A DNA stretch of 64,000 nucleotides from Palsa-504 sp963808315 (lineage in GTDB: Bacteria; Actinomycetota; Actinomycetes; Streptosporangiales; Streptosporangiaceae). The notes under the pieces were generated by a model, which worked only from the letters and a program-made list of their open reading frames with translations, was not told the DNA's origin and did not search any database. The DNA lies in assembly GCA_963808315.1 (NCBI GenBank), contig CAWEFK010000007.1, positions 22,457 through 86,456 on the forward strand, written 5' to 3'. The translations under genes and the position numbers were made by a program. Positions 17,943 through 30,251 of this stretch are shown here, piece by piece (positions within the stretch are counted from its first letter, which is position 1; the number at the start of each line of letters is the position of its first letter).

Positions 17943-18185
17943 ATGGGGCGCGGCCGAGCCAAGGCCAAGCAGGTTAAGGTGGCCCGTCAGCTCAAGTACA
18001 ACAAGAGCGACGACACAGACCTTGACCGGCTGCGTGCGGAGCTGGGCGTCGGTGCGGACTCCGGTAACGGTAATTACGATTCCGACACCGGGGACGACGA
18101 CGACGAGAGACGACGACGACGAGCCGCCAGGGTCAGCGGTTCGGCAGGCGGCTGGAAAGACGCCGAGGACGCCTGGCCACGCTGA
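17943..18185 (+). CDS. DUF3073 protein
   Basis: This 80-residue protein begins MGRGRAKAKQVKVARQLKYN, the invariant start of actinobacterial DUF3073 proteins. A short acidic, low-complexity C-terminus follows (DSDTGDDDDE). The final Arg-rich part (ERRRRRAARV) is atypical for the acidic tail, and another frame there keeps Asp/Glu residues, so a late frame error is possible. I chose the ATG at 17943 over one at 17901 because family members begin at MGRGRAK. It lies between vdh and the purine genes, as in Streptomyces. Function unknown. Confidence 0.85.
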   Translation: MGRGRAKAKQVKVARQLKYNKSDDTDLDRLRAELGVGADSGNGNYDSDTGDDDDERRRRRAARVSGSAGGWKDAEDAWPR

Positions 18186-18266
18186 GCGGCGATGGACTGA
18201 CCGCGGTCGCTGGTGACGGTTGACCGCGGTCAGCGTCGCAGGCTGCGGGACTCGTAGTCGCACCTG

Positions 18267-19774
18267 CTAGGATCCGACGCCCAGCCCGTCCAGCACGTGC
18301 TTGCCCCGGTCGTCTTCGGCGACCGGGATCGGGTACTGCCCGTCGAAGCAGGCGCGGCATAGACGGCTGGCCGGGATCGTGGTCGCTTCGATCAGTCCCG
18401 CCAGCGACACGTAGCCGAGCGAATCGGCGCCTATCGACGCGCAGATCTCTTCCGGCGACAGCTGTCCCGCGATGAGCTCGGCCCGGGTCGCGAAGTCGAT
18501 GCCGTAGAAGCAGGGCCAGCTCACCGGCGGGGACGCGACCCGCACGTGCACCTCGGCGGCGCCGGCTTCGCGGAGCATCGCCACTAGCGCGCGCTGGGTG
18601 TTCCCGCGGACGATGGAGTCGTCGACCACCACGATCCGGCGGCCGGCGATGGCGTCCCTGAGCGGGTTCAGCTTCAGCTTGATGCCGCGTTCCCTGATCG
18701 TCTGGCTCGGCTGGATGAACGTCCGGCCCACGTAGGAGTTCTTGACCAGCCCCTGGCCGAACGGGATGCCGCTCGCCTCGGCGTAGCCGATCGCGGCCGG
18801 CGTCCCGGATTCCGGCACCGGGATGACCAGGTCGGCGTCCACGGGATACTCGGCCGCGAGCTGCCGCCCGACCTCGACCCGGGTGGCGTGCACGCCCCGG
18901 CCGGAGATGGTGGTGTCGGGCCGGGCCAGGTAGACGTACTCGAACAGGCAGCCGCTCGGCCGCGGCGTGCGCGAACGTCCGGGACCGGACCCCGCGTCCG
19001 TCGATGCTGACCAGCTCGCCCGGCGCGATCTCGCGCACGAACCTGGCCCCGACGATGTCCAGCGCCGCCGTCTCGCTCGCGACCACCCAGCCGCTGTCCA
19101 GGCGGCCGAGCACCAGCGGGCGGAAGCCGTGCGGGTCGCGGGCCGCGTACAGCGTCTGCTCGTCCATGAAGACCAGCGAATACGCGCCCTTGGCCAGCGG
19201 CAGGACCGCCGCCGCCGCGTTCTCGACCTGGCTGGCCCCCGGGCTGGGTTCCGGGGCCGCGCCGATCCCGCTGATCTCGGCGCGGTTCGGCGACGAACAG
19301 CGCCGTGAGCACGTCGGTGTCGGACGTCGCGATGATCCCGGTGCCGCCTGGTCCGGTGCCGTCGAGCAGGGCCGCCAGCTCGCGGGTATTGATCAGGTTT
19401 CCGTTGTGGCCGAGCGCCAGGCTCGTCTTGCCGGTGGAGCGGAAGGTCGGCTGCGCGTTGGCCCAGACCGAGGCCCCCGTGGTGGAGTACCGGCAGTGCC
19501 CCACGGCGATGTGCCCGCGCAGCGTGGTCAGGGCGGGCTCGTCGAAGACCTGGGCGACCAGGCCCATTTCCTTGTGGACCACGATGCGGTTACCGTCGCT
19601 GACCGCTATGCCCGCGGATTCCTGCCCGCGGTGCTGCAGCGCGTAGAGGCCGAAGTAGGCGAGCTTGGCCACGTCCTCGTTCGGCGCCCAGACACCGAAT
19701 ACGCCGCAGGCATCCTTGGGCGGCCGGTCCTCGGGCAGGAGTTCATCCGTCAGACGACCGTCGGGGGGTGTCAC
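18267..19774 (-). CDS. purF: Amidophosphoribosyltransferase PurF, frame interrupted
   Basis: PurF makes phosphoribosylamine from PRPP and glutamine, the first purine step. A short propeptide ends at Cys23 (PPKDACGVFGVW), the N-terminal glutaminase nucleophile after processing. QHRGQESAGIAV and GHCRYSTTG follow; the phosphoribosyltransferase part has PESGTPAAIGYAE, the PRPP loop VVDDSIVRGNTQ and Cys pairs near SRLCRACFDGQYP. Frame changes lie near 19280 and 18955, both in conserved sequence. It would be about 500 residues when restored. purM, usually adjacent, is absent. Confidence 0.93.
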
Positions 19775-19783
19775 TAGTTCAGT

Positions 19784-20153
19784 TTAGTCACACAGCGGCA
19801 GATGTTCGGCCAGATCAGCGCGCGGACCGCTGGCGTGAACCGCGCCGGAGGCGACCGCGTCGGCCCAGTCCAGCCGGCCGGAGGCCAGCCGGATCCAGGT
19901 CAGGGGGTCGGTCTCCACCACGTTCGGCGGCGTGCCCCGGGTATGCACGGGTCCCGGCAGGCACTGCACGGCGGCCGCAGGCGGGACCCGCACCTCAAGA
20001 ACCCGGCCCGGATGCCGGTCGGCCAGCAGGTACAGCAGGTACCTGGCCGCGGTCCGCTCGATCCTGCGCGCCGGGGACGCCGCCCGCATCGAGCGCGCGC
20101 AGCACCGCGGCCACGCTTTCCGGCCCCCGCGGATCCAGACGTCGGGCAGGCAT
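19784..20153 (-). CDS. Sterol carrier (SCP2-like) family protein, frame interrupted
   Basis: The C-terminal part reads RRIERTAARYLLYLLADRHP, VLEVRVPPAAAVQCLPGPVH and TRGTPPNVVETDPLTWIRLA. This is the small actinobacterial SCP2-like family encoded near purF and purL in Streptomyces. The N-terminus (MPARRLDPRGPESVAAVLRA) is in another frame from the ATG at 20153, with the change near 20090. The biochemical role is not established. Confidence 0.75.
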
Positions 20154-20264
20154 ACCGGCGACGGTACCGCACCGCACCGGACCGGCCCAGCCCCAACCGG
20201 ACAGCCGAACGGCTCCGCCCCCGGTGCCCGCGGCCCAGCCGTCCCGCGCCCGGCAGTGCCCGCC

Positions 20265-20322
20265 CCCAGCGGTCGCAGGCTCAGCGGTCCGCGCCCAGCG
20301 GTCGCAGGCTCAGCGGTCCGCG
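20265..20322. repeat. Tandem 29-bp duplication after purL
   Basis: The unit beginning CCCAGCGGTCGCAGGC and ending GGTCCGCG occurs at 20265-20293 and again at 20294-20322 without mismatch. It lies immediately downstream of the purL stop codon on the minus strand. No function is apparent. Confidence 0.85.
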
Positions 20323-20323
20323 C

Positions 20324-22583
<2,260 letters not shown>

Positions 22584-22587
<4 letters not shown>

Positions 22588-23286
22588 GTCCTGCTCCCCG
22601 CCGATACCGTGCTGCCGTGCTCCCGCCACCCGCCACGACCGAGGCGAAGAAGCCGAGGCCGTCGGCGGACGGGCCGGTGAGGGCGTCGACGGCGTGCTCG
22701 GGATGCGGCATCAGGCCGACCACGTTGCCCGCGGCGTTGCACACCCCGGCGATGCCGCCGGCGGAGCCGTTGGGGTTGGCGCCGCGCGTAGGAGATGACG
22801 ACCTGGCCGGATGCCCGCAGGTCCGCCAGCGTGCCCGGGTCGGCGGCGTAGGCGCCCTCGCCGCTCTTCAGCGGGACGACGATCTGCTCGCCGTCGCGAG
22901 TAGGCCCGGGTCCACGCCGTCCCGCGCGTTCTGACCCGCAGCCGCAGGTCGCGGGTGATAAACCGGAGCCCGGCGTTGCGGGTCAGCGCGCCGGGCAGCA
23001 GATGCGCCTCGCACAGGATCTGGAAGCCGTTGCAGATGCCGAGCACCGGCAGCCCGGCCCGGGCGGCCGGCACCAGCTCCCGCATGACCGGCGCGAACCT
23101 GGCGATCGCGCCGCAGCGCAGGTAGTCACCGTAGGAGAAGCCGCCGGGCAGGATGGCCGCGTCCACGCCGCGCAGCTCGCGGTCGCCGTGCCAGAGCATG
23201 ACCGGCTCCGCCCCGGCCAGCCGGACGGCTCGCGCCGCGTCCCGGTCATCCAGTGACCCAGGAAAAGTAATAACCCCTATCCGCAC
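22584..23286 (-). CDS. purQ: FGAM synthase glutaminase subunit PurQ, frame interrupted
   Basis: This class I glutamine amidotransferase starts MRIGVITFPGSLDDRDAARA and carries the nucleophile elbow VLGICNGFQILCEAHLLPG with catalytic Cys, preceded by LPGGFSYGDYLRCGAIA. The catalytic His-Glu pair is in GLMPHPEHAVDALTGP, which lies in another frame. Changes are near 22910 and 22790, plus one close to the end that restores a stop overlapping purL. It supplies ammonia to PurL. The start ATG at 23286 has no strong ribosome site. Confidence 0.92.
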
Positions 23287-23352
23287 GCAGGAAGCCTATT
23301 TCCCCGAGCGAGCCAACGAGCCACAGCGCGTCCCCTCGCGAGCCAAAGGGCC

Positions 23353-23380
23353 GCGCCTCAAAGCGGCCCGGCGGCGAGCG
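23353..23380. repeat. Dispersed 28-bp GC-rich repeat, copy 1
   Basis: This sequence, read as GCGCCTCAAAGCGGCCCGGC plus GGCGAGCG, matches positions 38471-38498 with three mismatches in 28. Here it overlaps the end of the RsbW-like gene; there it lies between the two ArsA genes. Related GGCGAGCG-type text surrounds both copies. It may be a small intergenic repeat family. Confidence 0.6.
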
Positions 23381-23880
23381 GAGCCAGCAGGGCGTCGGAG
23401 GACCAGCTGATGTGCTTGCTCATGATCACCACCGTGCCGCGTCCCGGCTGGCTGTCAGCGTGACGTCGTCGACGAACGCGCGCATGACCGCCAGGCCGCG
23501 GCCCGATTCGGGCAGCTGGGCGACCGGGATTTCCTGTGCGCCGTCCGGCTGCGACCCGGTCTGGGCCGCCGGTCCGCGCGCGTCGGTCGGGCACGCCGAC
23601 GCCGTCGTCGGCCACCTCGACCTGGCACCCGACCGCGCCCAGGCTGGTCACGACCTCGTAGCTCTGGTACCTGGTGGCCGCCGTGGGTGAGGACGTTGGT
23701 ACAGGCTTCGGTGGCCGCGAGCAAGATGTCGTACACGGACTCGGAGTCCACGCCGAGGCCGCGCAGGGTGTCACCCAGGACCCGGCGCATCACCGGCACG
23801 CTGAGTGACTCGCACTGGAAAACCAGGCAGAACTTCACGTCAGGCACCGACGTGACGCGCATCTGGCCGCTGGTACTCAC
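23358..23880 (-). CDS. RsbW-like ATP-binding protein inside the purine cluster, frame interrupted
   Basis: The N-terminal frame gives VTSVPDVKFCLVFQCESLSV and the N-box LLAATEACTNVLTHGG. The next frame supplies YQSYEVVTSLGAVGCQVEVA with the G1 box DDGVGVP, and a third frame supplies GLAVMRAFVDDVTLTA. Together they form a GHKL ATPase of the anti-sigma/serine-kinase type. At least two frame changes are needed (near 23690 and 23540). Either the GTG at 23880 or the ATG at 23862 may be the start. It lies between purS and purQ on the same strand, an odd place for such a regulator. Confidence 0.75.
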
Positions 23881-23939
23881 CTTCGAGTGATTCCCCGTTA
23901 ACGCCGCCGAAACCCAGTCCGGCCGAACAAGGCCCGAAA

Positions 23940-24198
23940 TCAAGCAGGATCCCTACCCTTCGTGCACCCAGAAAATTCCTCTATGACCGGGTTGGACAGC
24001 AGGTCCCTGGCCAGGTTCGTGACCGCCGTCACAGCATGCGTCATCCACGGGACCGTCGAGGTCGACCTCGAACCTCTTGCCCTGCCTGACTTCGCGCACC
24101 TGGCCGAACCCCAGCCGGTGGCACGCGCTGGCGATGGCATCCCCCTGCGGGTCATGAATCTCCGGCTTGAGCATTACTTCCACGATCATTCGGGCCAC
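23940..24198 (-). CDS. purS: FGAM synthase subunit PurS, frame interrupted
   Basis: PurS is the small bridging subunit that brings PurQ and PurL together. The frame from GTG 24198 (after CTGGAGG) gives VARMIVEVMLKPEIHDPQGD, then LGFGQVREVRQGKRFEVDLD and GPVDDA. The C-terminus AVTNLARDLLSNPVIEEFSG lies in a second frame, with the change near 24040. Restored length is about 85 residues, as usual. It heads the purS, ATPase, purQ, purL series on the minus strand and is divergent from pdhA. Confidence 0.88.
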
Positions 24199-24382
24199 GT
24201 ATCCTCCAGGGCCTTCAGGGCATATATCTTCTGGTAAAGAGCGTCCCACCAGGGACCGCGGACGCGTGCGCCCCACCGGGCACGCAGCGTACGCGACAGC
24301 TCAGTTATAGATGCGTCCGGGAACCTCAGGCCGTCTGGCCGGCGCTGGTGATCCCAGTTTCCGGCCCGGAAAGGAGTGGCAC

Positions 24383-25640
24383 GTGACCGTCGAATCCGGC
24401 ACCGCGACCACAGCCGCGCAGCACGAGAACACCCAGCACCAACCAACCCAGCACCAACCAACCCAGCCCGGTCAGCCCGCCCGGGCCAGCCCGCACCGGA
24501 GGTCCCCGACCAAGAGGGATTTGTCCAGCTGCTCACCCCGGAGGGCGAGCGGATCGAGCATCCCGATTACCCGGTCGACCTCTCCGCCGCCGACATCAGG
24601 GCCATGTACCGTGACCTGGTCCTGGTGCGCAGGATCGACACCGAGGCGATCGCCTTGCAGCGCCAGGGCGAGCTCGGCATCTGGGCCTCGCTGCTCGGTC
24701 AGGAGGCCGCCCAGATCGGGTCCGCCCGCTCGCTCGAGCCGCAGGACATGGTCTTCCCCACCTACCGCGAGCACGGCGTGGCCTGGTGCCGCGGCATCGA
24801 CCCGGTGAAGCTGCTCGAGCTTTTCCGCGGCGTCAGCCACGGCGGCTGGGACCCCGAGGAGCACAAGTTCCACCTGTACACGATCGTGATCGGCAGCCAG
24901 ACCCTGCACGCCACCGGCTACGCGATGGGCATCCAGCGGGACGGAGCCGTCGGCGGAGACCCCGGCAACCCGATGACGCCCGAACGGCCCGGCGAGGCGG
25001 TCATCGCCTACTTCGGTGACGGCGCCACCAGCCAGGGCGACGTGAACGAGGCGTTCGTCTTCGCGTCGGTGTTCAACGCGCCGATCGTGTTCTTCTGCCA
25101 GAACAACCAGTGGGCCATCTCGGCGCCGTTGGAGAAGCAGAGTCGCGTCCCGCTGTACCAGCGGGCCCGCGGCTTCGGCTTCCCGGGAGTGCGCGTCGAC
25201 GGCAACGACGTGCTGGCCTGTTACGCGGTGACGAAGAAGGCCATGCAGGCGGCTCAGGGAGGGCCAGGGACCGACCCTGATCGAGGCGTTCACCTACCGG
25301 ATGGGCGCGCACACCACCACGGACGACCCGACCAGGTACCGGCTGGCCAGCGAGCTGGAGATGTGGAAGCTCCGGGACCCCATCGAGCGGGTCAGGGCGT
25401 ACCTGGTCCGCACCGGGCTGGCCGGCCCCGACTTCTTCGCGGAGATCGACGCGGAGGCCAAGCAGGTCGGCGCCCAGGTGCGCGAGTCCTGCCGGACCAT
25501 GCCGGACCCGGCCCCGCTGGCCATCTTCGACGACGTCTACAGCGAGCCGTCCTCGATCTTGCGCGAAGAGCGGGAGCAGTACGCGGCCTACCTGGATTCG
25601 TTCGCAGCCGAGCAGACCGGGGGGGCGGGGCGGACGATGA
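24383..25640 (+). CDS. Alpha-keto acid dehydrogenase E1 alpha subunit, frame interrupted
   Basis: This thiamine-diphosphate enzyme subunit decarboxylates pyruvate or a branched-chain keto acid. The ThDP motif is visible as GDGATSQGDVNEAFVFAS followed by FFCQNNQWAIS, and the phosphorylation-loop region as YRMGAHTTTDDPTRYR. I start at the GTG at 24383 after AAAGGAG. A Gln/Pro repeat (QHQPT twice) lies in the first 30 residues. Frame changes occur near 24480 and 25265. The end runs in frame into E1 beta across a G-run at 25617-25625; one base fewer would give a TGA overlapping the next ATG, so I set the end there. Confidence 0.85.
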
Positions 25641-26620
25641 CCAAGCTCACCCTGTCCAGGGCCATCAACGAGGGCCTGCGCAAGGCCATGGAGAACGACC
25701 CCAAGGTCCTGATCATGGGCGAGGACGTCGGCAAGCTCGGTGGCGTGTTCCGGGTGACCGACGGCCTGCAGAAGGACTTCGGCGAGGCGCGGGTGATCGA
25801 CACGCCGCTGGCCGAGTCGGGCATCGTCGGCACCGCGATCGGCCTGGCGCTGCGCGGTTACCGGCCGGTCTGCGAGATCCAGTTCGACGGCTTCGTCTAC
25901 CCGGCGGTTGACCAGATCATCAGCCAGCTGGCCAAGATGCGCTACCGGTCCCGCGGCCACGTCAGTCTGCCGATCGTGATCCGGATCCCGTTCGGCGGCG
26001 GCATCGGCGCGGTCGAGCACCACAGCGAGTCGCCCGAGGTGATGTTCGCCCACACGGCCGGGCTGAAGGTGGTCGCCTGCGGTGACGCGGCCGACGCGTT
26101 CGCCATGATCCAGCAGTCGATCAGCTCCGACGACCCGGTGATCTTCTTCGAGCCCAAGCGCAGGTACTGGGACAAGGGCGACGTCGACACGGTGGCCGGC
26201 GTGTCGCACGCGCTGCCCCTGGACCGGGCGAAAATCGTGCTGGAGGGCACCGACGTGAGCTTGCTCACATATGGTCCGCTGGTCCGGACCGCGCTGGAGT
26301 CCACGCTGGCCGCCCGGAAGGACGGCCGCAGCATCGAGGTGATCGACCTGCGCTCGCTGTCCCCGCTGGACGTCGACACCATCTGCGCCTCGGTGCGCAA
26401 GACCGGCCGCTGTGTCGTGGCGCACGAGGCGCCGGTCTACGCGGGCATCGGAGCCGAGATCGCCGCGCGGGTGACCGAGCGGTGCTTCTACCACCTCGAG
26501 GCGCCGGTGCTGCGCGTCGGCGGCTTCGCCACCCCGTACCCGCCGTCCAGGCTGGAGGATCACTACCTGCCTGACCTGGACCGGATCCTGGACGCGGTGG
26601 ACCGGACGTTCGGTTACTGA
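25637..26620 (+). CDS. Alpha-keto acid dehydrogenase E1 beta subunit
   Basis: The 327-residue product starts MTKLTLSRAINEGLRKAMEN and contains VLIMGEDVGKLGGVFRVT, FDGFVYPAVDQIISQLAKMR and FGGGIGAVEHHSESPE, the standard E1 beta signatures. The C-terminal transketolase domain includes VIDLRSLSPLDVDTI and VVAHEAPVYAGIGAEIAA. With E1 alpha it forms the alpha2beta2 E1 of a pyruvate or branched-chain keto acid complex. Which keto acid cannot be decided from sequence; the nearby valine dehydrogenase hints at branched-chain substrates. The gene is intact. Confidence 0.92.
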   Translation: MTKLTLSRAINEGLRKAMENDPKVLIMGEDVGKLGGVFRVTDGLQKDFGEARVIDTPLAESGIVGTAIGLALRGYRPVCEIQFDGFVYPAVDQIISQLAKMRYRSRGHVSLPIVIRIPFGGGIGAVEHHSESPEVMFAHTAGLKVVACGDAADAFAMIQQSISSDDPVIFFEPKRRYWDKGDVDTVAGVSHALPLDRAKIVLEGTDVSLLTYGPLVRTALESTLAARKDGRSIEVIDLRSLSPLDVDTICASVRKTGRCVVAHEAPVYAGIGAEIAARVTERCFYHLEAPVLRVGGFATPYPPSRLEDHYLPDLDRILDAVDRTFGY

Positions 26621-26643
26621 GGACTTTAAGGTGAGAGGCGATC

Positions 26644-28077
26644 ATGACCGAGCTCAAGGAGTTCAAGCTTCCTGACGTAGGCGAGGGCCTGACCGAGGCG
26701 GACATCGTGTCCTGGCACGTGAAGCCGGGTGACCACGTCGAAGTCAACCAGATCATCGTGGAGATCGAGACCGCCAAGGCGGTGGTCGAGCTGCCGTCAC
26801 CCTGGGACGGGACGGTGGCCCGGCTGCTGGTCGAAGAGGGCCAGACCGTCGACGTGGGAGTGCCCATCATCGCGGTGGATGTGGCCGGCGCCACCGCCCC
26901 GACCCAGGAAACGACCAATCCGGCCGAACGGACCGTGCGGCCCGCCCCGGCCGACCTCGCCGCGCCGACGCCAGACACCCCCGACAAGCCACAGCGTCAG
27001 GCGGTCCTGGTCGGATACGGGGTGAAGGAGGCGTCCACTCTCCGCCGCCCGCGCAAGACCGTACCGGCCATCGCCGGGCCTGACCCCGAGATACCCGTCA
27101 TCCCCGAGACCCCCGAGCTACCCGCCGCCCGGGTGGCCGCCGCCGAAGCCCCCGCCGCCGAAGGGCCAGTCGCCGAAGGGCCAGTCGCCCGGGCGCTGGC
27201 GAAGCCGCCGGTGCGGAGGCTGGCCAAGGACCTCGGCATCAGCCTGTCCGCGCTGGCCGGCACCGGGCCCGCGGGCTCGATCACCCGGGACGACGTGCAG
27301 CGGGCCGCGGCCGGTGGTACCACGGTCCGTTCGGACCAGGTTGACTCGGGGAACGGGACGCGGACGTCCAGCCCGGGCACCGAGGAGCGCATCCCGGTCA
27401 AGGGGATACGGAAGCACATGGCCGCGGCCATGGTGTCGAGCGCGTTCACCGCCCCGCATGTCACCGAGTTCCTGCAGGTCGACGTGACCGAGACGATGGC
27501 CGCGGTGCGGCGCGTGCGGGACCTGCCCGAGTACGCGGGCCTGCGGGTGTCGCCGCTGCTCTTCGTGGCCCGGGCGCTGCTTGTCGCGGTGGCCAGGCAT
27601 CCGCTCATCAACTCCCGCTGGGACGGCGACGCCGAGGAGATCGTGGTCAAGCACTACGTGAACCTGGGCATCGCGGTCGCGGCCGAGCGCGGGCTGATCG
27701 TGCCGAACGTCAAGGACGCGGGCGTCCTGCCGCTGCCCGAGCTGGCCCGTCAGCTGCAGGCGCTGACCGAAACCGGCCGGGCGGGCCGGGCCACCCCGGC
27801 CGACCTGGCCGGCGGCACGATCACGATCACCAACGTGGGCGTGTTCGGGGTGGACGCCGGAACGCCGATCCTCACCCCTGGTGAGACCGCGATCCTCGCG
27901 TTCGGGCAGGTCAAGGACACACCATGGGTGGTAGACGGGCAGCTCGCAGTGCGCAAGGCCTGTACCTTGTCGCTGTCCTTCGACCACCGCATCGTCGACG
28001 GGGAACTCGGCTCCGCCGTCCTGCGCGACATCGGTGCCATGCTGGCGGACCCGATCCGGATACTCGCCTGGACCTAG
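26644..28077 (+). CDS. Dihydrolipoamide acyltransferase (E2) of the same complex
   Basis: The 477-residue product has one lipoyl domain (residues 1-80, with the lipoylated Lys in VEIETAKAVVELP at about residue 44). A Pro/Ala-rich linker follows, then the E1/E3-binding domain near 185-222 (VRRLAKDLGISLSALAGTGP) and the catalytic domain from about 245. The catalytic motif DHRIVDGELG lies near residue 447. It is 23 bases behind E1 beta. No E3 gene is nearby, so a shared lipoamide dehydrogenase is likely. The gene is intact and ends in the hairpin at 28074. Confidence 0.93.
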   Translation: MTELKEFKLPDVGEGLTEADIVSWHVKPGDHVEVNQIIVEIETAKAVVELPSPWDGTVARLLVEEGQTVDVGVPIIAVDVAGATAPTQETTNPAERTVRPAPADLAAPTPDTPDKPQRQAVLVGYGVKEASTLRRPRKTVPAIAGPDPEIPVIPETPELPAARVAAAEAPAAEGPVAEGPVARALAKPPVRRLAKDLGISLSALAGTGPAGSITRDDVQRAAAGGTTVRSDQVDSGNGTRTSSPGTEERIPVKGIRKHMAAAMVSSAFTAPHVTEFLQVDVTETMAAVRRVRDLPEYAGLRVSPLLFVARALLVAVARHPLINSRWDGDAEEIVVKHYVNLGIAVAAERGLIVPNVKDAGVLPLPELARQLQALTETGRAGRATPADLAGGTITITNVGVFGVDAGTPILTPGETAILAFGQVKDTPWVVDGQLAVRKACTLSLSFDHRIVDGELGSAVLRDIGAMLADPIRILAWT

Positions 28078-28120
28078 TCGGGGGCGCGCGGGCCCTCGGG
28101 CCCGCGCGCCGCCCGACTAG
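28074..28120. terminator. Bidirectional hairpin spanning both stop codons
   Basis: Outer arms CTAGTCGGG and CCCGACTAG and inner arms GGCGCGCGGGCC and GGCCCGCGCGCC form an almost perfect 47-nt hairpin with a 4-nt loop. The TAG stops of both convergent genes (E2 and acyl-CoA dehydrogenase) are inside the stem. There is no T-run, which is common for actinobacterial terminators. Confidence 0.8.
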
Positions 28121-29961
28121 AAGGCGCCCTCGGGCAGCTCCATCAGGTCCAGGGTGGTCTCCTCGGCGGACTTGCGCTCCGCGGCCAGCCTGGGCAGCAC
28201 GGTGGCGACGAAGAACCGGGCCGCGGTCAGCTTGCCCGCGTAGAAGTCACGGTCGGCGGCGTCGGCCGGGAGCTCGTCGAGCCTGCGCTGCGCGATTTCC
28301 GCATGGGTCAGCAGCAGCCACCCGATCACCAGGTCGCCGAGCGCCATCAGCAGCCGGTTGGCATTCAGCCCGACCTTGTAGATCTCGGCGGGCTGGTCGG
28401 CCGAGGCCACTCCGAAGCCGACCATGGCGCCTACCATGGCCTCGACCTGCGCGGCGCCGTCGGCCAGCGCGGCCCGCTCGGCCTTGAGCCTGCCGTTGCC
28501 GCCGGCCGCGGCGGCGAAGTCCGTGATCTTGCCGAGCAGGACGCCGAGGGCCTGGCCGTTGTCCCTGACGATCTTGCGGAAGAACAGGTCCAGGGCCTGG
28601 ATCCCGGTCGTCCCCTCGTACAGGCTGTCGATCTTCGCGTCCCTGATGTACTGCTCGATCGGGTAGTCCTGCAGGAACCCGGACCCGCCCAGGGTCTGCA
28701 GGGACACGTTGAGCAGCTCGGATGAACGCTCGGACCCGACCCCCTTGACCACCGGCAGCAGCAGGTCGTTGAGCCGGGCGGCGGTTTCGTCCGGGCGGCC
28801 TTCCGCCGCCGCGACCTGAAGGGCGTCCTGGATGGAGGCGGTGTACAGGACGAGCGCCCGCATGCCCTCGGCGTAGGCCTTCTGCAGCATGAGCATGCGC
28901 CGGACGTCGGGGTGATGGATGATCGTCACCCGCGGCGCGGTCTTGTCCGTCATCACGGTGAGGTCGGCGCCCTGGACCCGGTTCCTGGCGTAGTCGAGCG
29001 CGTTCAGGTAGCCGGTGGACAAGGTGGCGATGGCCTTGGTGCCGACCATCATCCGGGCGTCCTCGATGACCTTGAACATCTGCCTGATGCCGTCGTGCAC
29101 GCCGCCGACCAGGGTGCCGACCGCGGGCCGGTCTCCTGGCCGAACGGGGCCGAACGTCAGCTCACAGGTGGTCGAGGCCTTCAGGCCCATCTTGTGCTCG
29201 ACGTTGGTGACGTAGACGCCGTTGCGCTCGCCCACCGTCCCGTCCGGTCCGACCAGGTACTTCGGCACCAGGAACATCGACAGGCCCTTGGTGCCCGGGC
29301 CGGCGCCCTCGGGCCGGGCCAGCACCAGGTGGAAGATGTTGTCGGCCAGGTCGTGCTCGGCGCTGGTGATGAAGCGCTTGACCCCTTCGATGTGCCAGGT
29401 TCCGTCCGGCTGCTCGACGGCCCGGGTCCGGCCCGCGCCGACGTCGGAGCCGGCGTCGGGCTCGGTCAGCACCATGGTGGCGCCCCACTCGGCCTCGATG
29501 GCGTGGGCGGCGAACTGCTTCTGTTCGGGCGTGCCGAGGTCCCACAGCACCCGGGCCATCGTGTGCCCGCTCGCGTACATCCAGACCGCCGGGTTGGACC
29601 CCGAGGATCAGCTCGGCCATGGCCCAGTTCAGCGACCTGGGGGCCTCGGTCCCGCCCAGCTCGGCGGGCAGCGACAGCCGGTACCACTCGGCGTCCATGA
29701 AGGTGCGGTAGGACTTGCGCAGCGACTCGGGGATCCGCACCGAGTGCGGTGGCCGGGTCGAAGACCGGCGGGTTCCTGTCGGCGTCGGCGAAGGACTCGG
29801 CCAGCGGTCCGGTCGCCATCCGCTCTAGCTCGCCGAGGATGCCGCGGACCGTCTCTTCGTCCAGGTCGGGGTAGGGCGGCTGGGCCAGCAGGTCCTGGCG
29901 CCGCAGGACCTCGAAGAGGTTGAACTCGATGTCTCGCAGGTTGCTCTTGATAGTGACTCAT
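28117..29961 (-). CDS. Acyl-CoA dehydrogenase (FadE type), frame interrupted at its start
   Basis: This long acyl-CoA dehydrogenase (about 614 residues) oxidises acyl-CoA with FAD. The main frame from 29580 has MVLTEPDAGSDVGAGRTRAV (FAD/substrate region), LQTLGGSGFLQDYPIEQYIR and DAKIDSLYEGTTGIQALDLF with the catalytic-base context. The N-terminus, spread over other frames, reads MSHY, then KSNLRDIEFNLFEVLRRQDL, then GGTEAPRSLNWAMAELILG. The first break is an extra C at about 29949 (TATCAAGAGC for TATAAGAGC); others lie near 29740 and 29590. The start matches the MSHYKSNLRDIEFNLFEV type of large actinobacterial FadE enzymes. Confidence 0.9.
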
Positions 29962-30251
29962 CTGCTGCTCCGCACGTTCGCGCTCCACCCGGGCTACCCA
30001 CTATGCTACCCGCTAGTAACAAGGTCGGCGAGCTCGGCCCCGCAGGCCCGGCGGGCACTGGGACACAAGTAGCCGGGGCGGCCAATGCGGGCCGGTTATC
30101 GTATTTTTATCCGTTTTCACAAATTGTTGATTTCCTGCGACTACGCTTCGCTTGTGTGACGGACGTTCGCGACACCTCGACGGGCCTTCCCGCGCGGCGG
30201 CACGGCGCGGACGTTTCGGCGGCCCAGGGACTTCGACGGCCGGAGGGACCG

